Notes: generated by a model from the letters alone, not told the origin. 64,000 nt of DNA from Garicola koreensis (GCF_014195445.1 NZ_JACIBT010000001.1:558001-622000), one strand, 5' to 3'; shown: positions 1 to 8,392, counted from the first letter of the stretch. Numbers and translations are program-made.

Positions 1-315
1 TGTTGCCACGGGCCTCAAGCAGTCAACCCGGATGCTCGGGCGGGCAGCCCTGCAGGAGCCGTGAGGCTCCGCGCATCCTGTTCGACCTTGCTCCGGATGG
101 GGTTTGCCGAGCCGCACCGGTCACCCGGTGCACTGGTGGTCTCTTACACCGCCGTTTCACCCTTACCCCGGCGTGCCGGGGCGGTCTGTTTTCTGTGGCA
201 CTGGCCTGCGGGTCACCCCGAGTGGGCGTTACCCACCATCCTGCCCTGCGGAGCCCGGACTTTCCTCGATGCACCTCATCAGTGCACCGCGATGGCCTGG
301 CCGACCCGTCCTGCA
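1..315 (-). ncRNA. rnpB: RNase P RNA (bacterial type A), 3' end cut by the window edge
   Basis: This is the catalytic RNA of ribonuclease P, which matures tRNA 5' ends. Read on the minus strand, the block contains the conserved RNase P signature GAGGAAAGTCCGGGCTC (positions 267-251), then an ACAGAAA element, a GGGTGAAACGGCGGTGTAAG element (about 174-148) and a GCAAACCCCATCCGGAGCAA element (about 107-88), in the order expected for an actinobacterial type A RNA. The 5' end near 315 is inferred from a TAGACT -10 box at 327-322. The 3' part, including the pairing partner of helix P1, lies outside the window. Small open frames across this block are not genes. Confidence 0.93.
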
Positions 316-321
316 GCTAAG

Positions 322-327
322 AGTCTA
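322..327 (-). promoter_or_regulatory. -10 box of rnpB
   Basis: On the minus strand TAGACT occupies 327-322, about 7 nt before the presumed RNase P RNA 5' end. It lies back to back with the yaaA promoter, so the two transcripts diverge from a roughly 30-bp region. No clear -35 hexamer is visible. Confidence 0.45.
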
Positions 328-345
328 CGCCCCGCAGGGCGCTGT

Positions 346-351
346 TAGTGT
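346..351 (+). promoter_or_regulatory. -10 box of yaaA, predicted leaderless transcript
   Basis: TAGTGT is followed by six bases and then the GTG start at 358, so transcription should begin on or next to the start codon. There is no Shine-Dalgarno sequence, which fits leaderless translation. Confidence 0.45.
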
Positions 352-357
352 TCTGGA

Positions 358-1146
358 GTGTTTGTCTTCCTGCCTCCCAGTGAGGGAAAAGCCGCCCCGC
401 CCGATACGTCCCAGAGTCGGCTGGACCTGGATGCGCTGGCCCTGCCGCAGGTGCGTGAGCAGCGCATGCAGGTGCTGGAGGCGCTGATCGAAGCCAGTGG
501 GCGCCAGGACGCTCAGCAGGTGCTGAAGGTCGGGTCCACGGTGATGGCGGAGGTTGAGGCGAACCGCAGCCTGCTCACCGCCGCGGCGGCACCGGCGCAC
601 CAGATCTACACCGGAGTGCTGTTCGAAGCGCTCGACGCCGACTCGCTGAGCGCCGTCGAGATGCAGCGTGCCGCCGATCAGGTGCTGATCTTCTCCGGAC
701 TCTTCGGTGTGACAAATTTCACCGATATGATTCCGGCCCACCGGCTGTCGATGGGCGTGACCCTCTCCCCCTTCGGCGACCACCGGGACCCAGGACGCTT
801 GGCAAGCTTCTGGCGCTCGGCGTTGGAGACGCACCTGTCCAGCGTGGTGGGTGACCAGCTGGTGATCGACTGCCGCTCCTCCACATACGTGCCGGCATTC
901 AGACCGGGTGCGCAGCAGACTCTGGTGGTCAACAGTTTCACCCAAAAGCACGGTCAGCGCAGAGTGGTGACGCACTTCGCCAAGCACGCCCGGGGGCTGT
1001 TGGCTGGGATGCTGCTGCGTCAGCCTCAGCTGCCCAGCCGCCCAGACGAGGTCGCGGAGATCGCCTCAGCCCACTGGGAGGTTGAGCTGCGCGAGGCAGC
1101 GGGAAAGCGGCCGCACCAGCTGGACCTCATCGCACGGGCTGAATAG
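358..1146 (+). CDS. yaaA: YaaA/UPF0246 (DUF328) family peroxide-stress protein
   Basis: The 262-residue product starts with the family hallmark VFLPPSEGK (residues 2-10), has a DCRSSTY motif mid-protein, and ends with the conserved NSFTQKHGQ and HFAKHARG region. YaaA proteins are cytosolic and in Escherichia coli limit intracellular iron and oxidative damage during peroxide stress; the exact reaction is not established. The GTG start at 358 is placed by the N-terminal hallmark and the promoter just upstream. The last 20 bases overlap the convergent RNase H-like gene. Family assignment is firm, the physiological role is by homology. Confidence 0.9.
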   Translation: MFVFLPPSEGKAAPPDTSQSRLDLDALALPQVREQRMQVLEALIEASGRQDAQQVLKVGSTVMAEVEANRSLLTAAAAPAHQIYTGVLFEALDADSLSAVEMQRAADQVLIFSGLFGVTNFTDMIPAHRLSMGVTLSPFGDHRDPGRLASFWRSALETHLSSVVGDQLVIDCRSSTYVPAFRPGAQQTLVVNSFTQKHGQRRVVTHFAKHARGLLAGMLLRQPQLPSRPDEVAEIASAHWEVELREAAGKRPHQLDLIARAE

Positions 1147-1579
1147 CGCTGGCTGAGGCATCCCACTCGGTGCCTGCAGCGCAGGCGTCCATCGCCTCAT
1201 TGCTGAGCGCATCGGCGTCGCCGTTCTGCCCGCGCGGGATCCAGGTGTAGGTGATCTGTGCACCGGGCAGCACACCAGCGGCCTCAGCGGCCAAGCGCCG
1301 CATGTCGGCGTGTTTGATCTTCCACCGCCCGCTCATCTGCTCAACCACCAGTTTGGAGTCCATACGGACCTCCACCCGGGCCTCAGCGTCGAGGCTGCGG
1401 ACCAGCTTGAGCCCTTCGACCAGACCGGTGTACTCGGCAACGTTGTTGCTGGCCCGTCCCAGCGGGATCGCCACAGCTGCCAGCACACTGCCCTGCTGGT
1501 TGCGCACCAGGGCTCCGGCACCGGCGATTCCAGGGTTTCCACGGCTGCCGCCGTCTGCCTCAACGATCAAGTCACTCAC
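1127..1579 (-). CDS. RNase HI-like protein, single domain
   Basis: A 150-residue RNase H fold protein expected to cut the RNA strand of RNA-DNA hybrids. The four acidic catalytic positions are visible: D9 in EADGGSRGNPG, E49 in NNVAEYTGL, D74 in RMDSKLVVEQM and D123 in GDADALSNEA. It resembles the N-terminal half of the mycobacterial fusion protein Rv2228c, whose C-terminal acid-phosphatase domain is absent here. Translation starts at GTG 1579, with a possible TAGGCT -10 box 8 nt upstream. It follows the Nif3-like gene after 48 bases, a conserved actinobacterial pairing. Confidence 0.87.
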   Translation of the reverse strand: MSDLIVEADGGSRGNPGIAGAGALVRNQQGSVLAAVAIPLGRASNNVAEYTGLVEGLKLVRSLDAEARVEVRMDSKLVVEQMSGRWKIKHADMRRLAAEAAGVLPGAQITYTWIPRGQNGDADALSNEAMDACAAGTEWDASASAIQPVR

Positions 1580-1627
1580 GAGCGACCAGCCTATCCCCCA
1601 CCGCGTCGATCAGCGGCACTGGCGCAG

Positions 1628-2470
1628 CTACTGGCCCGGGGTGATGACAAAGTCCCACGGATCCGTGTTGATCCCGGAGACGGCGATCTCGACCTCGAAG
1701 CCGGCGTCGTTGAGCCTGCGGTCCAGGCTCTGTGCGGCTGCCGGCAGCCACAGCCATTCGCTGGCGAAGTGTGAGACGTCCAACAGGAACGGGCGTTGAT
1801 CGCCCACCGCCTCCCGCGCCTCCGATGCCGGGTGGTGGCGCAGGTCTGCGGTGATGTAGACATCGGCGTCGGCCTCCCTGGCGGCGGCGAGCAGCGAGTC
1901 TCCAGATCCCCCGCACAGTGCGACCCGCTGGATGAAGGCATCCCGGTCCCCGGCGGCGCGCACTCCCTGCGCCACAGCGGGAAGGACGCCGAACACGGTG
2001 GCGGCGAACTCGCCGAATGTGGTGCCCTGCGGCAGGGTGCCGATGCGGCCCAGCCCCTCTTCAGGCAGCCCATCCGCATCGGGCTTCAGCGGCTGCGCGT
2101 CCTGCAGACCCAGAATCTCAGCGAGCACATCATTGACTCCGCCCACGGCCGAGTCGCCGTTGGTGTGAGCGGTGAGCAGCGCACAGCCTGATTCGATGAG
2201 GCGGTGGATGACCTCACCTTTGAACGTGCCCGCCTCGACTGTGGTGACCCCCCGCAGCAGCAGCGGATGGTGGGTGATCAGCAGGTCGGCCTCGGCCTCG
2301 CAGGCCTCGTTGACCACCGCCGCCACCGGGTCCACCGCAAAATGGATGGTGTGCACCGGCCGGTCCCGGCGTCCGGCGACCAGCCCGACGGCGTCCCACG
2401 ATTCGGCCAGTGAGGTGGGCCACAGCTCCTCGGCCACCTCAAGCACCTGCTGCAGAGTTGGAGTCTCCAT
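1628..2470 (-). CDS. Nif3-like dinuclear metal centre protein
   Basis: A 280-residue member of the Nif3/YbgI/YqfO family, often labelled GTP cyclohydrolase 1 type 2 although the in vivo reaction is uncertain. The metal-binding histidine pair is H67-H68 in LLITHHPLLL, with another ligand in DVSHFASEW near the C-terminus. The length fits the short form without the PII-like insert. The start at 2470 has TAGAAA six bases upstream, consistent with a leaderless mRNA. In many relatives a C4-type zinc-ribbon gene sits between this gene and the RNase H gene; here the 48-bp gap leaves no room for it. Confidence 0.88.
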   Translation of the reverse strand: METPTLQQVLEVAEELWPTSLAESWDAVGLVAGRRDRPVHTIHFAVDPVAAVVNEACEAEADLLITHHPLLLRGVTTVEAGTFKGEVIHRLIESGCALLTAHTNGDSAVGGVNDVLAEILGLQDAQPLKPDADGLPEEGLGRIGTLPQGTTFGEFAATVFGVLPAVAQGVRAAGDRDAFIQRVALCGGSGDSLLAAAREADADVYITADLRHHPASEAREAVGDQRPFLLDVSHFASEWLWLPAAAQSLDRRLNDAGFEVEIAVSGINTDPWDFVITPGQ

Positions 2471-2540
2471 GGTCCATTTCTACCCTGCTGCGCTGACGGC
2501 GGCCAGGAATGAACCGCAGTGCGGCTGAGTTTGCACCGAT

Positions 2541-3083
2541 ATGACTCAACAGACCCTTGTATTGGCAGCCGGATGCTTCTGGTGCTTAGACTCCATCGCC
2601 CGCCGCCTGCGCGGCGTCACCCGAGTGCGCAGTGTCTACACCGGCGGGTCGGCCGAGACCGCGAACTATTACGCCGTGTGTAGTGGGACCACTGACCACG
2701 CCGAAGCCGTGGAGATCACCTTCGACCCCAACGAGCTGCCTGCCAGCGTGCTGTACGAGGTCTTTTTCTCCACCCACGACCCGACCTCCCTGAACCGTCA
2801 GGGACACGACGTCGGCCCCCAGTACCGCTCGGCGATGTTCTACACCACCGCGGCTGAACAGGCGGAGTTCCAGGCGGTGATAGACGGCGCACAGCAGCAT
2901 TTCGACCGCCCCATCGTCACGGCACTGGAGCCGCTGGGTGAGGTCTATGAGGCCGAGGCCGAGCACCAGAACTTTCACGTCCGCCGCCCCGAAGCCGGCT
3001 ACTGTCACTTCATCATCGACCCCAAGGTCAATCTGCTGCGCCAGCACTGGTCAGAGTGGATCCGCGAGGAGATCCTCGCCTAG
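2541..3083 (+). CDS. msrA: Peptide-methionine (S)-S-oxide reductase MsrA
   Basis: Reduces methionine-S-sulfoxide in proteins. The 180-residue product carries the catalytic motif GCFWC with the active-site cysteine at residue 12, followed by the family segments GGSAETANY, HAEAVEITFDP, FFSTHDPTSLNRQG and GPQYRSAMFY. A methionine-R-sulfoxide reductase, msrB, lies 10 kb away, so both stereoisomers are covered within this window. The gene diverges from the Nif3-like gene. The 3' end is followed closely by cysK, from which it is separated by an inverted repeat. Confidence 0.96.
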   Translation: MTQQTLVLAAGCFWCLDSIARRLRGVTRVRSVYTGGSAETANYYAVCSGTTDHAEAVEITFDPNELPASVLYEVFFSTHDPTSLNRQGHDVGPQYRSAMFYTTAAEQAEFQAVIDGAQQHFDRPIVTALEPLGEVYEAEAEHQNFHVRRPEAGYCHFIIDPKVNLLRQHWSEWIREEILA

Positions 3084-3092
3084 GTAGGCTTT

Positions 3093-3112
3093 GGGTAACA
3101 CCTCTTTTACCC
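3093..3112. promoter_or_regulatory. Inverted repeat upstream of cysK
   Basis: GGGTAA (3093-3098) and TTACCC (3107-3112) form a perfect 6-bp inverted repeat with an 8-base spacer in the msrA-cysK gap. It could be an operator controlling cysteine synthesis or a weak msrA terminator. The sequence alone does not decide, and no T-tract follows. Confidence 0.35.
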
Positions 3113-3142
3113 CAGCAGTACTCAACGAAAGGTTTCATCTTC

Positions 3143-4075
3143 ATGGGCATGCTCAACAACATCACTGAGGCCGTCGGCAACACTCCGCTGGTCCGGCTGA
3201 ACCAGCTCGACGCCGACTTACCGGGCAACGTGGCGGTGAAGCTGGAGTTCTACTCCCCCGCATCCTCGGTGAAGGACCGGATCGGCACCGCCATCGTCGA
3301 CGCCGCCGAGAAGGCCGGGGTCCTCAAACCCGGCGGCACCATCGTGGAGGGGACCTCCGGAAACACCGGCATCGCCCTGGCCATGGTCGGTGCCGCCCGT
3401 GGCTACCGCGTGGTGCTCACCATGCCCGAGACGATGTCCACTGAGCGCAGGGTCATGCTGCGCGCCTACGGCGCAGAGATCGTGCTGACCCCCGGTGCTG
3501 AGGGGATGCGCGGCGCGGTCGAACATGCCAAGGCAGTTGTGGAGGAGAGCGACAACGCCATCTGGGCCCGGCAGTTCGCCAACGAGGCCAACGCCGAGAT
3601 TCACTACACCACCACCGGCGAAGAGATCTGGCGCGATACTGATGGTCAGGTCGATGTGCTGGTCTCGGGCATCGGCACCGGAGGCACCATCACCGGTGCC
3701 GGTCGCAAACTGCGTGAGAACAAGTCAGATGTGCACATCGTCGCCGTGGAGCCGGAAGACTCCCCCATCCTCTCCGGTGGGCAGCCCGGCCCCCACAAGC
3801 TGCAGGGTCTCGGACCGAACTTCGTGCCTGAGGTGCTGGACACCGACATCTACAACGAGGTCCTCACCGCCAATCTGGAGACCTCCATCGCTACCGCCCG
3901 CGACCTGGGAACCAAAGAAGGCATCCTGGGCGGAATCTCCACAGGATCAATGGTGGCAGCCGCCCTGGAGGTCGCTGCCCGCGAAGAGATGAAGGACAAG
4001 CTGATCGTCACCGTCGCTGCCGACTTCGGTGAGCGCTACATCTCCACTCTCCTCTATGAAGACATTCGCGGCTGA
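3143..4075 (+). CDS. cysK: Cysteine synthase A (O-acetylserine sulfhydrylase)
   Basis: PLP enzyme that makes L-cysteine from O-acetylserine and sulfide. The 310-residue product has the PLP lysine K44 in SSVKDRIG, the substrate loop EGTSGNTGI, and the phosphate-binding glycine loop GIGTGGTITG. I place the start at ATG 3143, where the conserved MGMLNNITEAVGNTPLV begins; AAAGG lies about 10 nt upstream. The open frame extends further 5' but into the end of msrA. cysE follows 48 bases downstream, giving a classical cysteine-biosynthesis pair. Confidence 0.97.
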   Translation: MGMLNNITEAVGNTPLVRLNQLDADLPGNVAVKLEFYSPASSVKDRIGTAIVDAAEKAGVLKPGGTIVEGTSGNTGIALAMVGAARGYRVVLTMPETMSTERRVMLRAYGAEIVLTPGAEGMRGAVEHAKAVVEESDNAIWARQFANEANAEIHYTTTGEEIWRDTDGQVDVLVSGIGTGGTITGAGRKLRENKSDVHIVAVEPEDSPILSGGQPGPHKLQGLGPNFVPEVLDTDIYNEVLTANLETSIATARDLGTKEGILGGISTGSMVAAALEVAAREEMKDKLIVTVAADFGERYISTLLYEDIRG

Positions 4076-4123
4076 GACCGCCGCCGAGGCCACCGCTGAA
4101 TCCTGCGAAAGGTAGAACCCACT

Positions 4124-4711
4124 GTGGGCTTTCTCTCCCGACTGCGTGAGGACATCACCGCCACACGCGAACACGATCCCGCCGCACGCGGCACAGCCGA
4201 GATCGTGCTGGTCTACTCCGGCCTGCACGCCATCTGGGCCCACCGTGTGGCCAATCGGCTCTGGCGCATCAGGCCGATGAAGACCCCGGCCCGGGTGATC
4301 TCGCAGGTCACCCGAGGCCTCACCGGCATCGAGATCCACCCTGGTGCGACGATTGGGCGACGCTTCGTCATCGACCACGGTATGGGTGTCGTCATCGGTG
4401 AGACCACAGAGATCGGCGACGACTGCATGCTCTACCAGGGGGTGACCCTGGGGGGCAGCTCCCTGGAGCAGACCAAGCGGCACCCCACACTGCGCGACGG
4501 GGTCATCGTCGGAGCCGGCGCCAAGGTGATCGGACCGGTGGAGATCGGCCCGGAGTCCGCCGTGGGAGCCAACGCTGTGGTGGTGAAGTCCGCCCCGGAC
4601 GACTCAGTGCTGGTGGGAGTGCCAGCCCAGAACCGCAAGCGCCGCCAGGAGGAGCATGAGCCGCTGGTTGATCCCTCGGCCTATGCTTTGGACCCTGCCC
4701 TGTTCATCTGA
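4124..4711 (+). CDS. cysE: Serine O-acetyltransferase
   Basis: Acetylates serine to O-acetylserine, the substrate of the preceding cysK product, with which it normally forms the cysteine synthase complex. The 195-residue protein is the short EpsC/CysE type: an N-terminal helical segment and then left-handed beta-helix hexapeptide repeats, including IEIHPGATIGRRFVIDHG and VIGETTEIGDD, with the catalytic histidine in the DHG motif. It starts at GTG 4124 behind GAAAGG. It ends in IDPALFI-like residues (LDPALFI); such C-terminal isoleucines dock into CysK in studied complexes. Confidence 0.95.
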   Translation: MGFLSRLREDITATREHDPAARGTAEIVLVYSGLHAIWAHRVANRLWRIRPMKTPARVISQVTRGLTGIEIHPGATIGRRFVIDHGMGVVIGETTEIGDDCMLYQGVTLGGSSLEQTKRHPTLRDGVIVGAGAKVIGPVEIGPESAVGANAVVVKSAPDDSVLVGVPAQNRKRRQEEHEPLVDPSAYALDPALFI

Positions 4712-4734
4712 GGCCCCCACCGGGCCCAGGGGTC
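4712..4734. terminator. Possible bidirectional terminator between cysE and gnd
   Basis: GGCCCC (4712-4717) can pair with GGGGTC (4729-4734) through one G-T wobble in the 21-bp gap between two convergent genes. There is no T-run, as is common in high-GC genomes, so the call is tentative. Confidence 0.3.
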
Positions 4735-6193
4735 ACACTTCGGTTTCGGAGCGGTCTTCGCTCCACCGGGTGTGGAACGTGCCGGGCTTGTCGATGCGCT
4801 GGTAGGTGTGGGCGCCGAAGTAGTCACGCAGCCCCTGGGTGAGGCTGGCCGGAAGCCGCTCGGCGCGCAGCGCATCGTAATAGGCCAGCGAGGAGCTGAA
4901 CACCGGTGCCGGCACCCCGTAGGTGGCCGCCGCGGCAACCACCCGGCGCCAGGCCGGCAGGCACTCATTGATCGCTTCGGTGAACTCCTCAGCAAACAAA
5001 AGGTTCGCCGGCCGCTGACCAGCCGGGGCTTCATAGGCCTTCATGATGGTGTCCAGCAGATCCGCGCGGATGATGCACCCGGCCCGCCACAGTGAGGCGA
5101 TCGTGCGCATATCCAGGTCCCAGCCGTACTCCTCGCCGGCGGCGGTGAGCATATCGAAGCCCTGGGCGTAGGAGACCAGTTTGGAGGCATAGAGCGCCTT
5201 GCGCACATCCTCAACGAAGTCCTGCTGGGCGTCCTCGGAGGCGTAGAGGTCCGTTGCTGCCACACTGGTGCTGACCCCAGCGGTGAACACCTGCTGAGCC
5301 TGCTGACGCAGCGTGCGCTGCGAAGAGATCGAGCGGGCGAAGACCGACTCGGCGATGGTACTCACCGGAGAGCCGACCTCCAAACCTGAGATCGCCGTCC
5401 ACCGGCCGGTGCCCTTCTGCCCGGCAGAGTCGGTGATCACATCCACCAGCGGCCGTCCGGTGAGCTCATCCTCCTGCTCCAGGACCTCGGAGCTGATCTC
5501 GATCAGGTAGGAGGCAAGATCAGTGGTGTTCCAATCGCGGAACACCTGCGCCTGCTGCCCCGGCTCGAGCCCGGCCAAGGAGCGCATCAGGTCATAGGCC
5601 TCACCGATGACCTGCATATCGGCGTACTCGATGCCGTTGTGCACCATCTTCACGTAGTGCCCGGCCCCGTCGGTGCCCACCCATGCGCAGCAGGGCTCAC
5701 CGTGATACTCAGCTGCGATGCTCTCCAGCATCGGGCCCAAGGTCTGATACGACTCCGCAGAGCCGCCGGGCATGATCGAAGGCCCGTGCAGAGCACCCTC
5801 CTCACCGCCGGAGACGCCCACACCCACAAAGTGCAGGCCCTTCTGGCGCAGAGCCTCCTCCCGACGCCGGGTCTCCTCATAGAAGGAGTTGCCCGCATCA
5901 ATGACGATGTCGCCGGCATCCAGCAGCGGCACCAGCTCATCGATCACCGCATCCACAGGGGCACCAGCCTTGACCATGACCAAGACCCGCCGCGGAGGTT
6001 CCAAAGCCTCAACCAGCTGGGTCAGTGACTCGGTACGGACGAAGGCCCCTTCAGCTGAGTAGGAGTTGATCAGCGCATCCGTGCGGGCCACGGTGCGGTT
6101 GTGCAGAGCGACGGTATAACCGTTGCGAGCAAGGTTCCGGGCCAGATTGGCCCCCATCACCGCCAGGCCGGTCACTCCAATATCAGCGCCCAT
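4733..6193 (-). CDS. gnd: 6-phosphogluconate dehydrogenase, decarboxylating
   Basis: Oxidative pentose-phosphate enzyme converting 6-phosphogluconate to ribulose 5-phosphate with reduction of NADP. The 486-residue length is that of the long, bacterial-type dimeric enzyme. The N-terminal Rossmann motif is GLAVMGANLARN, the coenzyme loop is HNRT, and the catalytic region shows KMVHNGIEYADMQ; the C-terminal domain has the expected HxRxxYG-like tail region. I prefer ATG 6193 over 6211 because GAGGGAGA sits 9 nt upstream of it. Three GAGTCGGT repeats lie just 5' of the gene. Confidence 0.95.
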   Translation of the reverse strand: MGADIGVTGLAVMGANLARNLARNGYTVALHNRTVARTDALINSYSAEGAFVRTESLTQLVEALEPPRRVLVMVKAGAPVDAVIDELVPLLDAGDIVIDAGNSFYEETRRREEALRQKGLHFVGVGVSGGEEGALHGPSIMPGGSAESYQTLGPMLESIAAEYHGEPCCAWVGTDGAGHYVKMVHNGIEYADMQVIGEAYDLMRSLAGLEPGQQAQVFRDWNTTDLASYLIEISSEVLEQEDELTGRPLVDVITDSAGQKGTGRWTAISGLEVGSPVSTIAESVFARSISSQRTLRQQAQQVFTAGVSTSVAATDLYASEDAQQDFVEDVRKALYASKLVSYAQGFDMLTAAGEEYGWDLDMRTIASLWRAGCIIRADLLDTIMKAYEAPAGQRPANLLFAEEFTEAINECLPAWRRVVAAAATYGVPAPVFSSSLAYYDALRAERLPASLTQGLRDYFGAHTYQRIDKPGTFHTRWSEDRSETEV

Positions 6194-6214
6194 GTGTTGC
6201 GTCTCCCTCATACA

Positions 6215-6248
6215 GAGTCGGTTTGTGCAGAGTCGGTGTTGAGTCGGT
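6215..6248. repeat. Three direct repeats upstream of gnd
   Basis: GAGTCGGT occurs at 6215-6222, 6230-6237 and 6241-6248, spaced 15 and 11 bp. The block lies 22-55 bp upstream of the gnd start and may hold binding sites for a regulator; this is inference from position only. Confidence 0.45.
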
Positions 6249-6288
6249 CACTGCCTCCACGATCCTACCCGGGGGCAGATGCGGCGGC

Positions 6289-7215
6289 TCAGTCGCCCAC
6301 CGCGTTGCGGCCGCGCCGGACCAGCAGCGGGTCAGGCTCGCCGACGATCTCGTGATCCTTGCCCTCATACTCGAACTGGGAGAGGAAATAGCGCATCGCG
6401 TTCAGCCGCGCACGCTTCTTATCATTGGACTTGATCGTGATCCACGGCGCGTGATCGGTGTCGGTGCGCCGGAACATCTCCTCCTTGGCCTCGGTGTAGG
6501 CCTCCCAGCGGTCCAGGGACTCCAGGTCCATGGGCGAGAGCTTCCACTGCCGCACCGGATCGATCTGTCGGATGGCGAATCTGGTGCGCTGTTCCTTGCG
6601 CGTCACCGAGAACCAGAACTTCGTCAGGTGGATTCCGGCGTCGATGAGCATCTGTTCGAAGACCGGAGCCTGCTGCATGAAGGTCTCGTACTCCTCGTCG
6701 GAGGCGAAGCCCATCACTCGCTCCACACCGGCCCGGTTGTACCAGGAGCGGTCAAAGAGGACCATCTCCCCGGCGGTCGGCAGATGATAGATGTAGCGCT
6801 GGAAGTACCACTGACCCTGTTCACGGTCACTGGGCTTGGACAGGGCCACCACCCGGGCCGTGCGCGGGTTGAGATGCTCGGTGAAACGTTTGATGGTGCC
6901 GCCCTTGCCGGCGGCGTCGCGGCCTTCGAACACGATGACGTGCTTGAGGCCGTAGTCCTCGGCCCAGTACTGGAACTTCAGCAGCTCCACCTGCAGGTGA
7001 TACTTCTCCAGCTCGTAGAACTCCCGGTCCAGACGCTCGTCGTAGGGGTAGTTCTCGTGCCAGGTCTCCACAGCGTTGCCGTGCGGGTCGATCAGGTCCG
7101 GATCCGGGGTGTGGCCGTCGGTGACCTTGTAGCCGCCCTCGCGCAGCTGGTCAATGAACTCGCGCAGATTCTGCCGGGGTTCTGACTCCAATCCTTCCCA
7201 AGATTGTTTGACCAT
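6289..7215 (-). CDS. ppk2: Polyphosphate kinase 2 family protein
   Basis: Transfers phosphate between polyphosphate and nucleotides. The 308-residue single-domain protein has Walker A GRDAAGKGG (residues 98-106), Walker B-like LFDRSWYNRAGVERVMG (about 152-168) and the lid-region arginines in TRKEQRTRF. These are the class-defining PPK2 motifs. Whether it prefers ADP/GDP or AMP cannot be told from these motifs alone. The start at 7215 has GGAAAGGGG upstream. It is transcribed in the same direction as gnd but from its own unit. Confidence 0.93.
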   Translation of the reverse strand: MVKQSWEGLESEPRQNLREFIDQLREGGYKVTDGHTPDPDLIDPHGNAVETWHENYPYDERLDREFYELEKYHLQVELLKFQYWAEDYGLKHVIVFEGRDAAGKGGTIKRFTEHLNPRTARVVALSKPSDREQGQWYFQRYIYHLPTAGEMVLFDRSWYNRAGVERVMGFASDEEYETFMQQAPVFEQMLIDAGIHLTKFWFSVTRKEQRTRFAIRQIDPVRQWKLSPMDLESLDRWEAYTEAKEEMFRRTDTDHAPWITIKSNDKKRARLNAMRYFLSQFEYEGKDHEIVGEPDPLLVRRGRNAVGD

Positions 7216-7302
7216 CGGTTCAGACCCCTTTCCGTGAGTGATGACGACGTCGCCATAGAAGCACTGAGCAGTGAACGGCTGATGAACGTGGGACTAGGTA
7301 CA

Positions 7303-8379
7303 CTACAACGCCTGCTCCCCCATCTGTCCGCTTCGGACCAGTGCGGTGAGCCGTGAGACGGCACGGTGGTACTTCTTCATGTAGCCGCCGCTCATCATCT
7401 CCGCGGTGAAGAGCTGGTCGAAGGGCACGCCCGAGGCGACGACCTTCACGTCCTGGTCATAGAGCCGATCGGCCAGCACCACGAAGCGCAGCGCCAACGC
7501 CTGCGCCGTGATGGTCTCCACGTCTTTGAGTACCAGCACATCGACGTCGGTGAGCAGCTGTCGGTAGCGGCTGGGATGGACGGTGGAGAGGTGCTCACAC
7601 AGAGCGGTGAAGTCATCGACCACCACCTGCTGGTCGCTGAAGTGCTCTGCGGCGAACTCTTCCACCGCTGAGTCTGCCAGCGGCGGCGGAGCTTCTGCCA
7701 GCCCGCGGTGGCGGTAATCCTCACCGTCGACGCGGACCACCCGGAACTGATCGGCCAGCACCTGGATCTCCCGTTTGAAGTCATCGGCGGCGAAGCGCCC
7801 GTCCCCCAGCGCGCCCGGCAGGGTATTGGACGTCGCGGCCAGTTTGACCCCTGCATCGGCCAGCTCGCGCAGCAGCCGTGACATCAGGGTGGTGTCGCCA
7901 GCGTCGTCCAGCTCGAACTCATCGATGCACACCAGCTGGTAGCTGCTGAGCACCTCCACTGTTCTGCGGAAGGAGAGGGCGCCGACCAAGTTGGTGTACT
8001 CCACGAAGGTGCCGAAGGCCCGCCGGTCACCGGGGACCCCGCGCTCACCGGCGGCGTGGTACAGCGAGGCCAAAAGGTGAGTCTTGCCGACGCCGAAACC
8101 GCCGTCGAGGTAGATTCCTGCCGCACCGGCAGGCTTGGACTTGCCGCCGAACAGCCTGCCGAGCAGCGAGCCAGCAGGTTTGGCGCCGATCGTCTGGGTG
8201 AAGCCGCGCAGCGCCTCGACTGCCTCCGCCTGCGAGGGGTGCGCCTGGTCAGGGATGTAGGAGTCGAAGGAGACCTCAGCAAAGCGGAACGAGGGTTCCA
8301 AGCCGGCCAGCAGATCATCGACGCTCACCTGGGGTGTGCGCTGCGAGAGGGGCGTGGCAGTTTCGATGGTGGAGGCCAT
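7303..8379 (-). CDS. zapE: AFG1/ZapE-type ATPase
   Basis: An AAA-type P-loop ATPase of the ZapE (AFG1/LACE1) family, linked to cell division in proteobacteria and to membrane-protein quality control in mitochondria. The 358-residue protein has Walker A GGFGVGKT (residues 93-100) and Walker B LVCIDEFELDD, followed by the family motifs LLRELADAGVKLAATSNT and FTALCEHL. The start is ATG 8379: the homology begins here and TAGAGT lies 7 nt upstream, so the mRNA is probably leaderless. The frame remains open farther upstream into the divergent rhodanese gene, which I regard as non-coding. Confidence 0.9.
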   Translation of the reverse strand: MASTIETATPLSQRTPQVSVDDLLAGLEPSFRFAEVSFDSYIPDQAHPSQAEAVEALRGFTQTIGAKPAGSLLGRLFGGKSKPAGAAGIYLDGGFGVGKTHLLASLYHAAGERGVPGDRRAFGTFVEYTNLVGALSFRRTVEVLSSYQLVCIDEFELDDAGDTTLMSRLLRELADAGVKLAATSNTLPGALGDGRFAADDFKREIQVLADQFRVVRVDGEDYRHRGLAEAPPPLADSAVEEFAAEHFSDQQVVVDDFTALCEHLSTVHPSRYRQLLTDVDVLVLKDVETITAQALALRFVVLADRLYDQDVKVVASGVPFDQLFTAEMMSGGYMKKYHRAVSRLTALVRSGQMGEQAL

Positions 8380-8386
8380 GGTCTCC

Positions 8387-8392
8387 ACTCTA
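8387..8392 (-). promoter_or_regulatory. -10 box of zapE, predicted leaderless transcript
   Basis: On the minus strand TAGAGT is followed by seven bases and the ATG at 8379. The GGAG between box and start is too close to the ATG to be a normal ribosome-binding site. Confidence 0.45.

Noticed and set aside
3-348. Overlapping open frames across the first 350 bases
   Set aside because: They lie on the RNase P RNA gene; GC-rich structured RNA produces long frames by chance and none has a recognisable protein.
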